NCBI GenBank assembly: GCA_002471275.1
Contig: DKPQ01000010.1
Location: forward strand, 1-64,000
Direction: 5' to 3'
From: Flammeovirgaceae bacterium UBA7330
GTDB taxonomy: Bacteria > Bacteroidota > Bacteroidia > Cytophagales > Cyclobacteriaceae
Length of the DNA: 64,000 nt
Both the position numbers and the translations under genes were made by a program. Of this stretch, positions 53,157 through 62,287 are shown piece by piece. The notes under the pieces were generated by a model. It was not told where the DNA came from, ran no database searches, and was given only the letters and a program-made list of their open reading frames with translations. How positions within the stretch are numbered: position 1 is the stretch's first letter; each line of letters starts with the position of its first letter.

Positions 53157-55040
53157 ATGACAAATGACCTGACTATGATACGGATTGAAAGAAATTTTTG
53201 GAGGTTAGCCCCTTTAATGTTTTTACTGATTTTAAGCTTTAAAGCAAGTGCTCAGCACGCCAATGTGCGGTTAGAAAACCCCATTTCTGTATCATATATT
53301 AAGACTAATCTTGCCCGCACTTCACCAAAACTCATATTGACTCCACAGATAGAGCGGGAATTAAAGCAGAAATTAAAGACCGACCAACTGGTACAAAATT
53401 ACTACAGGTATTTAACCAGGGAAGCGGATACGATTTTGACAAAACCCTTGCTTAAGCGTGAGTTGGAGGGATTCAGGCTATTGTTTGTATCCAGAGAGAT
53501 GCTTAAACGGATGACCACGCTGTGCATGGTATACAGGATCGACAAGAACCCTGAGATATTGAATCGGATTGATGCCGAACTCAAAGCAGTATGTGATTTT
53601 ATCGACTGGAACCCACAACATTTTCTGGACATAGCCGAAATGTCGTTGGCAGTCGCTCTGGCAGTAGATTGGATTGGAAATGCCCTTCCTCCGGAGACTG
53701 TACGTGTAGCCAAAACGGCTTTAATAGAAAAAGGCATCAATCCAAGCTTTAATGAGCAGGGTAAGAGGATGTTTTGGATCAATAGTTCGAATAATTGGAA
53801 TGCGGTGTGCCATGGAGGTATGATCGCTGCTTCATTGGTCATCGCAGATGAAAACCCCGCAATAGCAGCAAAAACCATTTCAAGAGCACTAGATAAGTTA
53901 CCCAACTCCCTGAAGGAATACGCTCCGGATGGAATTTATCCCGAGGGCCCCACCTATTGGGGTTATGGCACCGGATACTCAGTGATCGCGGCAAATACGT
54001 TGACCACAGCTCTGGGAAAGGACTTCGGCATCTCCGATAGCCCGGGTTTTCTGGAAAGCGGAATTTTCAATCTTCATGTTACAGCCCCTTCCGGGTACTT
54101 TTTCAATTTTGCGGATTCAGGTGACAAAAAAGACGGGGATGATTCCGTACTGCGAACATGGTTTGCAGCGAAAACAGGTGACAAAGTTTATTTTGATCAG
54201 GAATTTTATGAAAATCCTCAGGACGCCGGCCGGTTCGCCGGGCTCGCATTGATATGGCTTTCTCAATACAAAGAAAAAAAGGCCACAGCATTACCTGCCA
54301 ATTGGTATGGGAATGGATCAAACCCGGTAGCAGTCTTCAGGGGGCAGGGGGACAATCCCAACCAGTTTTTCCTAGCCGCAAAGGGGGGAAGGGCATCATT
54401 GAGTCATGGGAATATGGATGCCGGAACATTCGTGTTTGATTTGGACGGTGTTAGGTGGGTGCTCGACCCGGGAAATCAAAGGTATTATTTGCTCAACAAG
54501 ATCGGGTTCAACTTGGCTGGTCATTGTCAGGATTGTCCACGATGGACATTACTCACAAAAAACAATCAGGGTCATAGCACCATCACGGTTAATAATGCTG
54601 ATTTTGACGTAGCTGGACAGGCCAGTATTGTTGATTTCAAAGATGGTCAACAGCCCGAGGTTACCATTGACATGACGGATCTTTATTTCGGGAATATCCA
54701 CTCCGTCAAACGCAGGTTTGTCAAAGAAAGCGATCGATCCATTTTGGTTGAGGACAACATCATAACCAATGATTCCACACAAAGCATTACCTGGGGGCTG
54801 ATGACACAAGCAGCAATCAGGTTAACAAAAGATGGTGCTGTTTTAAACCAGGATGGAAAAGAACTAAGGCTTACTATTCTGGATCCGAAAGGTCTTTCAC
54901 TTTCAGTCATTTCACTTGATCCGCCACCTTTGGAGATAGATAAAACCATCGAAAACCTGAAGCGAATTGAAATCAGGATGCCAGCTTATATTTTAGACGA
55001 AAGGCAGGGACTCATTCGGGTTCGGTTGGCCATGGATTAA
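53157..55040 (+). CDS. Heparinase II/III-family polysaccharide lyase-like protein
   Basis: Exported protein of 627 residues with a signal peptide ending at about residue 32 (FLLILSFKASAQ). The start may be the ATG at 53157 or the one at 53175. The N-terminal part (about 60-370) looks like an alpha/alpha toroid with NSSNNWNAVCHGGM and IYPEGPTYWGYGTGY, which would hold the catalytic Asn, His and Tyr. The C-terminal part has the heparinase II/III beta-sheet pattern SLSHGNMDAGTFVFDLDG and WVLDPG. Family members eliminate uronate-containing chains such as heparin, alginate or related glycans and yield unsaturated uronates. No exact PL family can be assigned. Confidence 0.85.
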   Translation: MTNDLTMIRIERNFWRLAPLMFLLILSFKASAQHANVRLENPISVSYIKTNLARTSPKLILTPQIERELKQKLKTDQLVQNYYRYLTREADTILTKPLLKRELEGFRLLFVSREMLKRMTTLCMVYRIDKNPEILNRIDAELKAVCDFIDWNPQHFLDIAEMSLAVALAVDWIGNALPPETVRVAKTALIEKGINPSFNEQGKRMFWINSSNNWNAVCHGGMIAASLVIADENPAIAAKTISRALDKLPNSLKEYAPDGIYPEGPTYWGYGTGYSVIAANTLTTALGKDFGISDSPGFLESGIFNLHVTAPSGYFFNFADSGDKKDGDDSVLRTWFAAKTGDKVYFDQEFYENPQDAGRFAGLALIWLSQYKEKKATALPANWYGNGSNPVAVFRGQGDNPNQFFLAAKGGRASLSHGNMDAGTFVFDLDGVRWVLDPGNQRYYLLNKIGFNLAGHCQDCPRWTLLTKNNQGHSTITVNNADFDVAGQASIVDFKDGQQPEVTIDMTDLYFGNIHSVKRRFVKESDRSILVEDNIITNDSTQSITWGLMTQAAIRLTKDGAVLNQDGKELRLTILDPKGLSLSVISLDPPPLEIDKTIENLKRIEIRMPAYILDERQGLIRVRLAMD

Positions 55041-55073
55041 AACACGGCTCTGAAAATCAAGCTGGAGAATTCA

Positions 55074-55098
55074 ACAGGTATGATCACATCTTACCTGT
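55074..55098 (+). other. Small hairpin after heparinase-like gene
   Basis: ACAGGTA at 55074-55080 pairs with TACCTGT at 55092-55098. It precedes a longer hairpin at 55111 in the spacer between convergent genes. Its role is unknown. Confidence 0.35.
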
Positions 55099-55110
55099 AA
55101 ATAAATGAAG

Positions 55111-55147
55111 GTATGTGTGGTGAAAGATTTTCTCCTTCACCACATAC
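55111..55147. terminator. Convergent terminator hairpin
   Basis: GTATG and TGGTGAA (55111-55124, with a two-base bulge) pair with TTCACCACATAC (55136-55147). It lies between the plus-strand heparinase-like gene and the minus-strand FAH-family gene and could serve both. Confidence 0.55.
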
Positions 55148-55154
55148 TGGTATT

Positions 55155-55991
55155 TTAGATAAACTTCTGCTTTTGAGCGCCCAGCTTTTCGATAGAAAGT
55201 TCAACCACATCTCCTTTTTTCAGGTACTGTGGAGGGTTGAAACCAAGACCTACTCCCGGAGGTGTACCGGTTGAGATGACATCTCCTGCTTCCAGCATCA
55301 TATATTGAGAGAGGTAATGCACCAAAAAAGCAGGTTTGAAAATCATGGTTCCGGTGTTCCCATTTTGTTTGGGCTCACCATTTACGCTTAGTTTCATTGC
55401 CAGATTATTGAAATCACCTACTTCATCTTTTGTAACAAGATAAGGTCCGAGGGGACTGAATTTAGGGCATGATTTACCTTTTACCCATTGTCCGCCGTGC
55501 TCAAGTTGATAAGCTCTTTCAGACAGGTCATTCATCACGGCAAAACCCGCTATCGCATCGAGTGCCTCCTTTTCATCATTCAGGTAAGAAACGTCTTTAT
55601 TAAGAATGATGGCAAGCTCCACTTCCCAGTCAGATTTTTTGCTGTTTTTTGGAATAGGGATATCATCATTGGGTCCGGTCAAGGTATTGGTAGCCTTCAT
55701 GAAAATGATAGGCTGTTTGGGGACTTCCATCCCGGATTCTGCAGCATGGTCAGAATAGTTTAGCCCGATACACATGATCATACCCGGTCTGGCGACACAG
55801 GGAGCCCATCTTTCAGCATCTGGCACATCAGGGAGGTTAGAGATATCGATTTTCTTCAATTGTTCTAATCCACCATTGTTAAAAAAGCTTCTATTCCAGT
55901 CGCTAAAATGCGCGGAACAATCTTTTCTTTTACCATCCACCAGAATACCTGGTTTTTCGGCACCTTCTTTCCCGAATCGTAATAATTTCAT
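55155..55991 (-). CDS. Fumarylacetoacetate hydrolase (FAH)-family enzyme
   Basis: A 278-residue cytoplasmic FAH-family hydrolase. Metal ligands are readable as E123 and E125 (WEVELA) and D155 (MNDLSER), with H82 (NYSDHAAE) and the C-terminal GDVISTGTPPGVG typical for the family. It most resembles the group that includes ureidoglycolate lyase-like proteins and 2,4-diketo-3-deoxy-L-fuconate hydrolase, which splits the diketo acid to pyruvate and lactate. Its stop-distal neighbour is an SDR only 3 bp upstream on the same strand, the enzyme type that would produce this diketo acid. The fucose assignment rests on this pairing and the fucosidase nearby. Confidence 0.88.
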   Translation of the reverse strand: MKLLRFGKEGAEKPGILVDGKRKDCSAHFSDWNRSFFNNGGLEQLKKIDISNLPDVPDAERWAPCVARPGMIMCIGLNYSDHAAESGMEVPKQPIIFMKATNTLTGPNDDIPIPKNSKKSDWEVELAIILNKDVSYLNDEKEALDAIAGFAVMNDLSERAYQLEHGGQWVKGKSCPKFSPLGPYLVTKDEVGDFNNLAMKLSVNGEPKQNGNTGTMIFKPAFLVHYLSQYMMLEAGDVISTGTPPGVGLGFNPPQYLKKGDVVELSIEKLGAQKQKFI

Positions 55992-55994
55992 CTT

Positions 55995-56771
55995 TTAGCT
56001 ATTTAAGGTAATGAATCCACCATCGATAGGATAGATGGATCCGGTGATAAATGAGGCCTCATCACTACACAGATACTGAATAAGGCCAGCAATTTCTTCA
56101 GGTTTGCCCATTCTTCCTATGGGTTGAGTCTTTGAAAGCTTTTCAAACATCTCCTGTTCTTTCCCCGGGTAGTTTTTCTTAATGAAGTTGTCCACAAAAG
56201 GGGTATGAACTCTCCCTGGAGCAATCGCATTGCAACGGATGTTGTCAGCAAGGTAATCCTTGGCAACCGAAAGTGTCATGGCAGAAACAGCCCCTTTGCT
56301 CATAGAGTAGGCAAACCTATCCTGAATCCCAAGCTCTGCGGCCACGGACGACATATTGATAATAGCGCCACCACCACTCTTTTGCATAAACGGAATGCAA
56401 ACATTCAAACAATGGAAGACTCCCTTGACGTTTACATCTACTATCTTTTGAAAATCTTCCGGCGAGGTATTGGTCGCAGTGCCTATATGAGCTATCCCGG
56501 CATTATTGATCAGGATATCTATTTTACCTGATTTCTCATAGATGTCTCCAATGGTCTGCTTCACTTCTTCATAGGAAGCAATGTTGCAATTGACATAGGT
56601 TGCCTTAAATCCCTGATCAGTAATTTCCTTTTGGAGGTTCTGTCCTTCTGAGTCATCGATATCGAGGAAGAATACATTAGCTCCACTCTTGGCGATTAAT
56701 TGAGTGGCGGCCTTTCCAATTCCTTTTGATCCGCCTGTAATGATGGCTGTCTTATTTTCGAGAGTATACAA
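55995..56771 (-). CDS. SDR, probable 2-keto-3-deoxy-L-fuconate dehydrogenase type
   Basis: A 258-residue classical SDR with NAD(P) motif GGSKGIG (13-19), NNAG (89-92), catalytic S141/S142, Y155 and K159 (YSMSKGAV). The IRCNAIAPGRVHTPFVDNF segment is like that of 2-keto-3-deoxy-L-fuconate dehydrogenases and related sugar-acid SDRs. It would oxidise the C4 hydroxyl of a 2-keto-3-deoxy acid to give the diketo acid cleaved by the FAH-family enzyme encoded 3 bp downstream. The pair forms a small operon. Acetoacetyl-CoA-reductase-like or glucose-dehydrogenase-like function cannot be excluded. Confidence 0.85.
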   Translation of the reverse strand: MYTLENKTAIITGGSKGIGKAATQLIAKSGANVFFLDIDDSEGQNLQKEITDQGFKATYVNCNIASYEEVKQTIGDIYEKSGKIDILINNAGIAHIGTATNTSPEDFQKIVDVNVKGVFHCLNVCIPFMQKSGGGAIINMSSVAAELGIQDRFAYSMSKGAVSAMTLSVAKDYLADNIRCNAIAPGRVHTPFVDNFIKKNYPGKEQEMFEKLSKTQPIGRMGKPEEIAGLIQYLCSDEASFITGSIYPIDGGFITLNS

Positions 56772-57424
56772 TGCTTTTTATTTGAGTTTCGAATATAGCA
56801 AACCATTTTGTTTGGATTGGTATAAAAACAAAAGTTCAAACCAACTTGGAATCTTTGTGAGCTAAATAATTGGATTGTATCGACTCTTTTAAGTGCTGGA
56901 ACTGAACTGGATTTTAGGTGGGATGTTCTTGTAAATCAGCCGCTTTCCCTGCCTTTTATTTTAATAGAATATTGAATAGGCTCCAAGTATTATGATGGGA
57001 GATTCAGGTGGTTGCTTTTACACTGGTTTTCTTCTTTTCGTCCATTTTTGCAATATTCATAATGGTTGCCAGAGATGGGTGAAAAGCAATAATTCCGGCC
57101 TTTTATAAATTCTTGAAAAAAGTAAAACATTTTGCTTCAAAAAGGGTTGTTTTTACGATCAAGGCAAATGTGCGCGCACACATGATTATTTTTTTATTTT
57201 GTTTTTGTGAATTCTATGTGTATTTTGGTTTCAAAATCCCTTAAATTGTATGAGGTTTCCAAAAGAGAGTAAGCACACTATAAGTACAAAAAATGGTGAC
57301 TTTTGGAAAGGGGCAGTATTTAGGAAAAGCAAAACCTGAATTCATGCCATAATTGTCCGGAAATAAATCCCGGATTCTGATATTTATTCTACTATCAACT
57401 AATTACTATGAAAAATTTTAATTT
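56772..57424. other. 653-bp intergenic region between SDR and SusC5
   Basis: No convincing reading frame is found. It is AT-rich and must hold the promoters of the minus-strand SDR-FAH pair and of SusC5-SusD5. The clearest element is a 12-bp perfect palindrome at 57169-57180. A short CCGG-based hairpin (TCCGG...CCGGA) lies near 57356. No sigma or anti-sigma gene is present, unlike the other SusCD units with STN domains. Confidence 0.5.
57169..57180. promoter_or_regulatory. Perfect palindrome upstream of SusC5 (possible operator)
   Basis: TGTGCGCGCACA is a perfect 12-bp palindrome, GC-rich inside AT-rich surroundings, 244 bp before the SusC5 start. It has the size of an operator half-site pair for a LacI-, GntR- or Crp-like dimer. 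No such regulator gene is next to it. Confidence 0.45.
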
Positions 57425-60400
57425 ATGAAGCACAAGTACAGTAAAGAAAGTCGGCTTATGGCTGGCTTTGATTCTAAAGTTGATTTCAGGAATCCCTGGA
57501 GTAGCGGAAGAGTTATTTTACGGTTTCTGGTCATGATAACCATGTTATTTTCACTTCAGGCATACGCACAGAATGTTGTGAGAGGAACTATCGTAGACGA
57601 AGGAAACGGGGAAGCTTTGCCTGGTGTGGCGGTTCAAATTAAGGGGACGCCCTCAGGTGTTGTAACTGATATAGACGGAAAATACAGCATCACAGCATCT
57701 TCCGATGATGTATTGGTTCTTTCTTTTGTTGGATTTAAAACTACTGAGGTACCAGTCAATAATAGGACGGTTATTGATATTTCTCTGTCCCCTGATCTGA
57801 CAGAATTATCGGAGGTTGTAGTAACAGCTTTTGGTATCGCTCAGGAGAAGAAGCAGTTGGGATATGCGGTTACAGAGCTTGAAGGAGATAATTTTACGAA
57901 ATCCAGAGCGATCAACCTGGGCACTGCACTCACAGGTAAAGTTGCAGGAGTGAACGTAAGTCCTCCAGCCACTGGAGCTGCCGGTTCTTCCAGGGTCGTG
58001 ATCAGAGGTGGATCATCACTTACTGGAAATGATCAGCCATTATATGTAGTGAATGGTATTCCTATTGACAATTCTAACCTGGGTTCCGCGGGAATGTGGG
58101 GTGGAAATGACAATGGGGACGGACTCGCTTCCTTGAACCCGGACGACATCGAAAGCCTCACTGTATTGAAAGGAGCAACTGCTTCTGCTTTGTACGGGTC
58201 ACGAGCATCCAATGGGGTAATATTGATCACTACAAAGTCTGGTCAGGCTGGTGAAATGCAAGTAACATTTAACTCTAATTTCACTATGGACAGGGTTTAT
58301 GATCTGACAGACTTCCAAAATGAATATGGAACCGGTTCGAACGGACTTGCTCCTACAAGTCAAAGCAGTGCTTTAGATAATGGCCAGGTATCCTGGGGAG
58401 CCAGACTTGATGGAAGTAGCGTCATTCAGTTTGATGGTGTTTCAAGACCCTACTCTGATCTTGGTGAAACCATCAATGATTTCTATAACACAGGATACAC
58501 ATGGACAAATACTCTTGGATTATCAGGCGGAACTCAGAATATGAACTACAGGATCTCTGCATCTGATTTGAGTAATGAGGACATTGTGCCAAATTCTGGC
58601 TATAACAGAAGAATGTTGAATGCTAACATTGGTGGTAAATTCGATAGGCTCGAGGCACAAATCACTGTTCAGTATTCCAAGGAGAATGCCAAGAACAGGC
58701 CAAGACTGTCAGATTCTCCTGGAAATGCCAATGCTACGGTGATGATGAAAGCACCTAACATTTCTTTCGAGGATATGAAAGGTCCTACGGATAAATTGGG
58801 AGCTGCAGCGGATGGAACGGAGCTGAGACACCAGGGAAATACGTTTGCGCAAAACCCTTACTGGGCTGCTTATCAGTATGAAAGGCTTGATGATAAAGAC
58901 AGGATCCTTGGTAATGCTCAATTGAAATATAATATCACTGACTGGTTATATATACAGGGTCGCGTGGGAACTGACGTGATTTCTGTAGATTTCAGCAGCA
59001 TAAATGAACCTTACGGTACTGCTTACAGGCCTTTGGGTAATAAATTTGAAAGAGCACAGAAGATCAGAGAAGACAATGCTGATGTATTTGTTGGGCTTAA
59101 CCAGGAATTTGGAGTCTTTGGAGTAGATGTGCTTTTAGGTGGAAACCGAATGAGGAGATCAAGCGAAAGCCTTCAGGTTGGAGGACAAAACCTGGTCATT
59201 CCTTTTTTCCATTCAGTTAACAACGTAAATCCTGATAACAGGAGTTACTCATATGGTTTCGACGAATGGGGAATTAACTCAGTATTCGGTTCGGCTAATT
59301 TCTCATTTAATAATTACCTGTTCCTGAATGTGACAGGAAGACAGGATTGGTTTTCTACCCTTAATCCTGATGATAATGCGATTTTCTATCCATCAGTTGG
59401 TTTGAGCTATGTGCTTTCCGACATGGTAGATCTGCCGGGAGCTTTCACTTTCGCCAAACTGAGAGCTTCATGGGCTCAGGTAGGTGGTGGAACTCCTAAT
59501 CCGTATATCCTGAACCTAACATATGGTTTGGATGCTAATAGCCTTGCTGGAGCCACCAGAGGTGCTATTTCAAACGGATCAATTCCCAATGCTGCCCTGA
59601 CACCATATGTGACTACAGAATACGAAATAGGTGCTGACTTACGATTCCTCAACAATCGTTTAGGAGTAGACGTTGCCTACTACAACAGGACCACAACTGA
59701 TGATATCCTGAACGCTACTATTTCAAGAACGTCAGGTTTTGGTAGTACCACTGTTAACATCGGTGAGTTGAATAACCGGGGAATTGAGTTGTTATTGACA
59801 GGAACACCTGTCAGAAACAGTAATTTCCGCTGGGATATTTCGTTCAACATGGCAAATAACATCAGTGAGGCAGTTAGCCTTGGGCAAAATGCTGCTGGTG
59901 AACCCATTGAAGTGCTGAATCTTGATCAGGCGCGTACCCTACAGGAGCGTATCAGACATGATATTGGAATGCCACTTGGTTTGATTGCAGGTTACAGACA
60001 TGCTACCATCGATGGTCAAAAAGTTTATACGGCAGAGGGATATCCTGTGAGAGGTGACTTTGAAGTACTTGGAGAAGGAAGACATCCGTTCAGTGCTGGT
60101 CTCAGCAATACTTTAACATATAAAGATTTCTCTTTCAGCTTCCTTCTTGATATGCGAAGCGGTGGATCTATGTACTCAGGAACAAATGTCATTGCTTATG
60201 CATTTGGTATGCACAAAGAAACGCTACCAGGAAGAGAGGAAGGTTTGACAATTACTGGAGTCGACGAAACTGGTGCTCCACTTTCAGTCCAGATTCCTGC
60301 CGCTAATGTGCAGGCTTACTATGGCAGATACAATGACATCACAGAGTATTTCGTATATGATGCAAGCTTTGGTAAGTTGAGAGAAATTTCTATCGGATAT

Positions 60401-60607
60401 AGTGTTCCTCGTACCATGCTTAGCAACCTGCCAATTGAATCACTTAGTATTTCGGCTGTAGGTAGAAATCTATTGTTGCTTTGGTCAAATGTGCCAAACG
60501 TTGACCCTGAATCAGCTTATACGGTAGGCGCAGGTTCGCAGGGATTGGAATACTTTGCAGTTCCCACCGTAAGGAACTTCGGTTTCAATTTATCCATGTC
60601 ATTTTAA
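57425..60607 (+). CDS. SusC-type TonB-dependent receptor without STN domain (SusC5)
   Basis: TonB-dependent outer-membrane importer of 1060 residues. After the signal peptide (core FLVMITMLFSLQAYA) the regulatory-like domain starts at once (VVRGTIVDEGNGEALPGVAV), so the STN signalling domain present in SusC1-SusC4 is absent. The LSEVVVTAFGIAQEKKQLGYA segment, plug with ATASALYGSRASNGVILITTK and the barrel ending in NLSMSF follow. Lack of an STN domain matches the lack of ECF sigma and FecR genes here, so control must come from another regulator, perhaps at the palindrome upstream. SusD5 follows within 12 bp. Confidence 0.95.
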   Translation: MKHKYSKESRLMAGFDSKVDFRNPWSSGRVILRFLVMITMLFSLQAYAQNVVRGTIVDEGNGEALPGVAVQIKGTPSGVVTDIDGKYSITASSDDVLVLSFVGFKTTEVPVNNRTVIDISLSPDLTELSEVVVTAFGIAQEKKQLGYAVTELEGDNFTKSRAINLGTALTGKVAGVNVSPPATGAAGSSRVVIRGGSSLTGNDQPLYVVNGIPIDNSNLGSAGMWGGNDNGDGLASLNPDDIESLTVLKGATASALYGSRASNGVILITTKSGQAGEMQVTFNSNFTMDRVYDLTDFQNEYGTGSNGLAPTSQSSALDNGQVSWGARLDGSSVIQFDGVSRPYSDLGETINDFYNTGYTWTNTLGLSGGTQNMNYRISASDLSNEDIVPNSGYNRRMLNANIGGKFDRLEAQITVQYSKENAKNRPRLSDSPGNANATVMMKAPNISFEDMKGPTDKLGAAADGTELRHQGNTFAQNPYWAAYQYERLDDKDRILGNAQLKYNITDWLYIQGRVGTDVISVDFSSINEPYGTAYRPLGNKFERAQKIREDNADVFVGLNQEFGVFGVDVLLGGNRMRRSSESLQVGGQNLVIPFFHSVNNVNPDNRSYSYGFDEWGINSVFGSANFSFNNYLFLNVTGRQDWFSTLNPDDNAIFYPSVGLSYVLSDMVDLPGAFTFAKLRASWAQVGGGTPNPYILNLTYGLDANSLAGATRGAISNGSIPNAALTPYVTTEYEIGADLRFLNNRLGVDVAYYNRTTTDDILNATISRTSGFGSTTVNIGELNNRGIELLLTGTPVRNSNFRWDISFNMANNISEAVSLGQNAAGEPIEVLNLDQARTLQERIRHDIGMPLGLIAGYRHATIDGQKVYTAEGYPVRGDFEVLGEGRHPFSAGLSNTLTYKDFSFSFLLDMRSGGSMYSGTNVIAYAFGMHKETLPGREEGLTITGVDETGAPLSVQIPAANVQAYYGRYNDITEYFVYDASFGKLREISIGYSVPRTMLSNLPIESLSISAVGRNLLLLWSNVPNVDPESAYTVGAGSQGLEYFAVPTVRNFGFNLSMSF

Positions 60608-60619
60608 TTGAGGATTACG

Positions 60620-62200
60620 ATGTATAGAAATATGAAAAATAAATTTGTTGCGATGGTATTTGCCGTCTTGGTGATACCCATCGTATCGTGTGATAATGAG
60701 GCTTTGACAGATTTGAACGTGAATCCCAATGCTTCTACCGAATTGGACTTTGACTTCATCCTGGCAAATATTCAGGGAGACATGACTACTAACGGTTATG
60801 TGCAGTCGAGAGGTAATATCATTTATAGTTCCACTATGATACAGCAGTTGGCCAGCACAGCAGGCTTTGTATCAGGAGATAAGTATTTCTGGAATGAGCA
60901 ATATACAAGCGCTGCTTTCCAGAGCTACTATCCTTCTATCATTAAGAATGCAACACACGTTGTGGATAACCTGAGGGGTACAGAGGAAGTCAATACCTAT
61001 GCCATGGCCTTGGTAGTGAGGACTTATGCGCTGCATAGACTGACTGATCTATATGGAGATATTCCGTATTCAGGTGCGGGAAGAGGCCTACTGGGCCAGG
61101 AAAACTGGTTCCCGGCATATGATGACCAGGAGATGATCTACGATATGATTGTAAGTGATCTGCGTGAGGCCAGAGATATCCTGAGCGCAAGTGCTCCAAA
61201 TCCTGGAACCCAGGACATCTACTATGGAGGTAATCTGGATAATTGGAGGCGCTACATCAACTCTCTGTTGCTCAGAGTAGGTATGCGTTTGACAAAAGTG
61301 AATGCTACATTGGCTCAAAGCATTGTGGAAGAAGCTGTGAATCATTCGGCGGGAGTATTTACATCGAATGATGATAATACAGTTGTTATTCACAATGATG
61401 CCGCTACCAATGGTAATTCTGCAGTAATTATTTCCGACAACTACAAAGCAGGAAATGCAAGAATCAGTGGAACTTTTATTGATTGGATGCAAGCAGCCAA
61501 TGATCCAAGGTTGATGATTATCTCTGGTGGTGTAGGAAATCCTGATGGAGATCCTTTATTGTGGGATACAGACCCGGCAAATCAGATCGGATTGCCAAAT
61601 GGTTTAAATGCGGAAACCGCCGCAGATTATGCAATAGGTGAAGGATTAATTGCCACGGCAGATCAATATACGATAAACCTATTCTCATTCATCAACCCAA
61701 AGTTGTATGATTTCTCGGATCCGATGTTCTTACATACTTACGCAGAAACAGAATTACTTTTAGCTGAAGCTGCTTTGAGGGGATGGAGCGTCCCCGGGAC
61801 CCCGGAAGAGCATTTTGATAATGCTGTTGAGGCAGCCATTGACAAGTGGACTGCATACGATGCAAGTTTTGCAGTGGATGACGCAGATATTCAGACATAC
61901 ATTACCGGATTGGGTTTTGCTGCTGCCAGCAACACCGATAAAGAAAGACTGATCGGTGAACAATACTGGGCGGCTACTTTCCTTGATAACTGTTATGAGG
62001 GATATGCAAACTGGAGAAGAACAGGTTATCCTGTATTGACTCCAACTAACTTCCCTGGTAACGTTACAGGTGGTACCATACCCAGGAGATTGAGATATCC
62101 TGCTTTTGAGGAGAGTGAAAACCCCGACAATTATGCAGCGGCTGTTGCCAGTCAGGGACCAAATACCCTGACCACCAGAATTTGGTGGGATGTACCTTGA
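60620..62200 (+). CDS. SusD-like_2-type glycan-binding lipoprotein (SusD5)
   Basis: Surface lipoprotein of 526 residues from the ATG at 60620; TTG 60608 and ATG 60632 are alternative starts. The signal peptide ends in a lipobox IPIVSC. Patterns DLNVNPNAST, VVRTYALHRLTDLYGDIPYS, TYAETELLLAEAALRGW and the C-terminal TRIWWDVP place it with SusD4 in the SusD-like_2 branch. It is the partner of SusC5. A hairpin terminator follows at 62225-62262. Confidence 0.93.
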   Translation: MYRNMKNKFVAMVFAVLVIPIVSCDNEALTDLNVNPNASTELDFDFILANIQGDMTTNGYVQSRGNIIYSSTMIQQLASTAGFVSGDKYFWNEQYTSAAFQSYYPSIIKNATHVVDNLRGTEEVNTYAMALVVRTYALHRLTDLYGDIPYSGAGRGLLGQENWFPAYDDQEMIYDMIVSDLREARDILSASAPNPGTQDIYYGGNLDNWRRYINSLLLRVGMRLTKVNATLAQSIVEEAVNHSAGVFTSNDDNTVVIHNDAATNGNSAVIISDNYKAGNARISGTFIDWMQAANDPRLMIISGGVGNPDGDPLLWDTDPANQIGLPNGLNAETAADYAIGEGLIATADQYTINLFSFINPKLYDFSDPMFLHTYAETELLLAEAALRGWSVPGTPEEHFDNAVEAAIDKWTAYDASFAVDDADIQTYITGLGFAAASNTDKERLIGEQYWAATFLDNCYEGYANWRRTGYPVLTPTNFPGNVTGGTIPRRLRYPAFEESENPDNYAAAVASQGPNTLTTRIWWDVP

Positions 62201-62224
62201 TATTGAGATTTTTTGTAAATAACT

Positions 62225-62262
62225 ATCAAGCCGGGATCGTAAGGTTCCGGCTTGATCATTTT
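62225..62262 (+). terminator. Hairpin terminator after SusD5
   Basis: ATCAAGCCGG at 62225-62234 pairs perfectly with CCGGCTTGAT at 62247-62256, followed by CATTTT. The T-tract is short, so termination may be incomplete before the next gene. Confidence 0.7.
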
Positions 62263-62287
62263 ACACAAATGTTCTAACTTGATAAAT

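Noticed and set aside
53402..53905. 167-residue minus-strand frame in the heparinase-like gene
   Set aside because: Antisense shadow of a full-length gene with signal peptide and family motifs.
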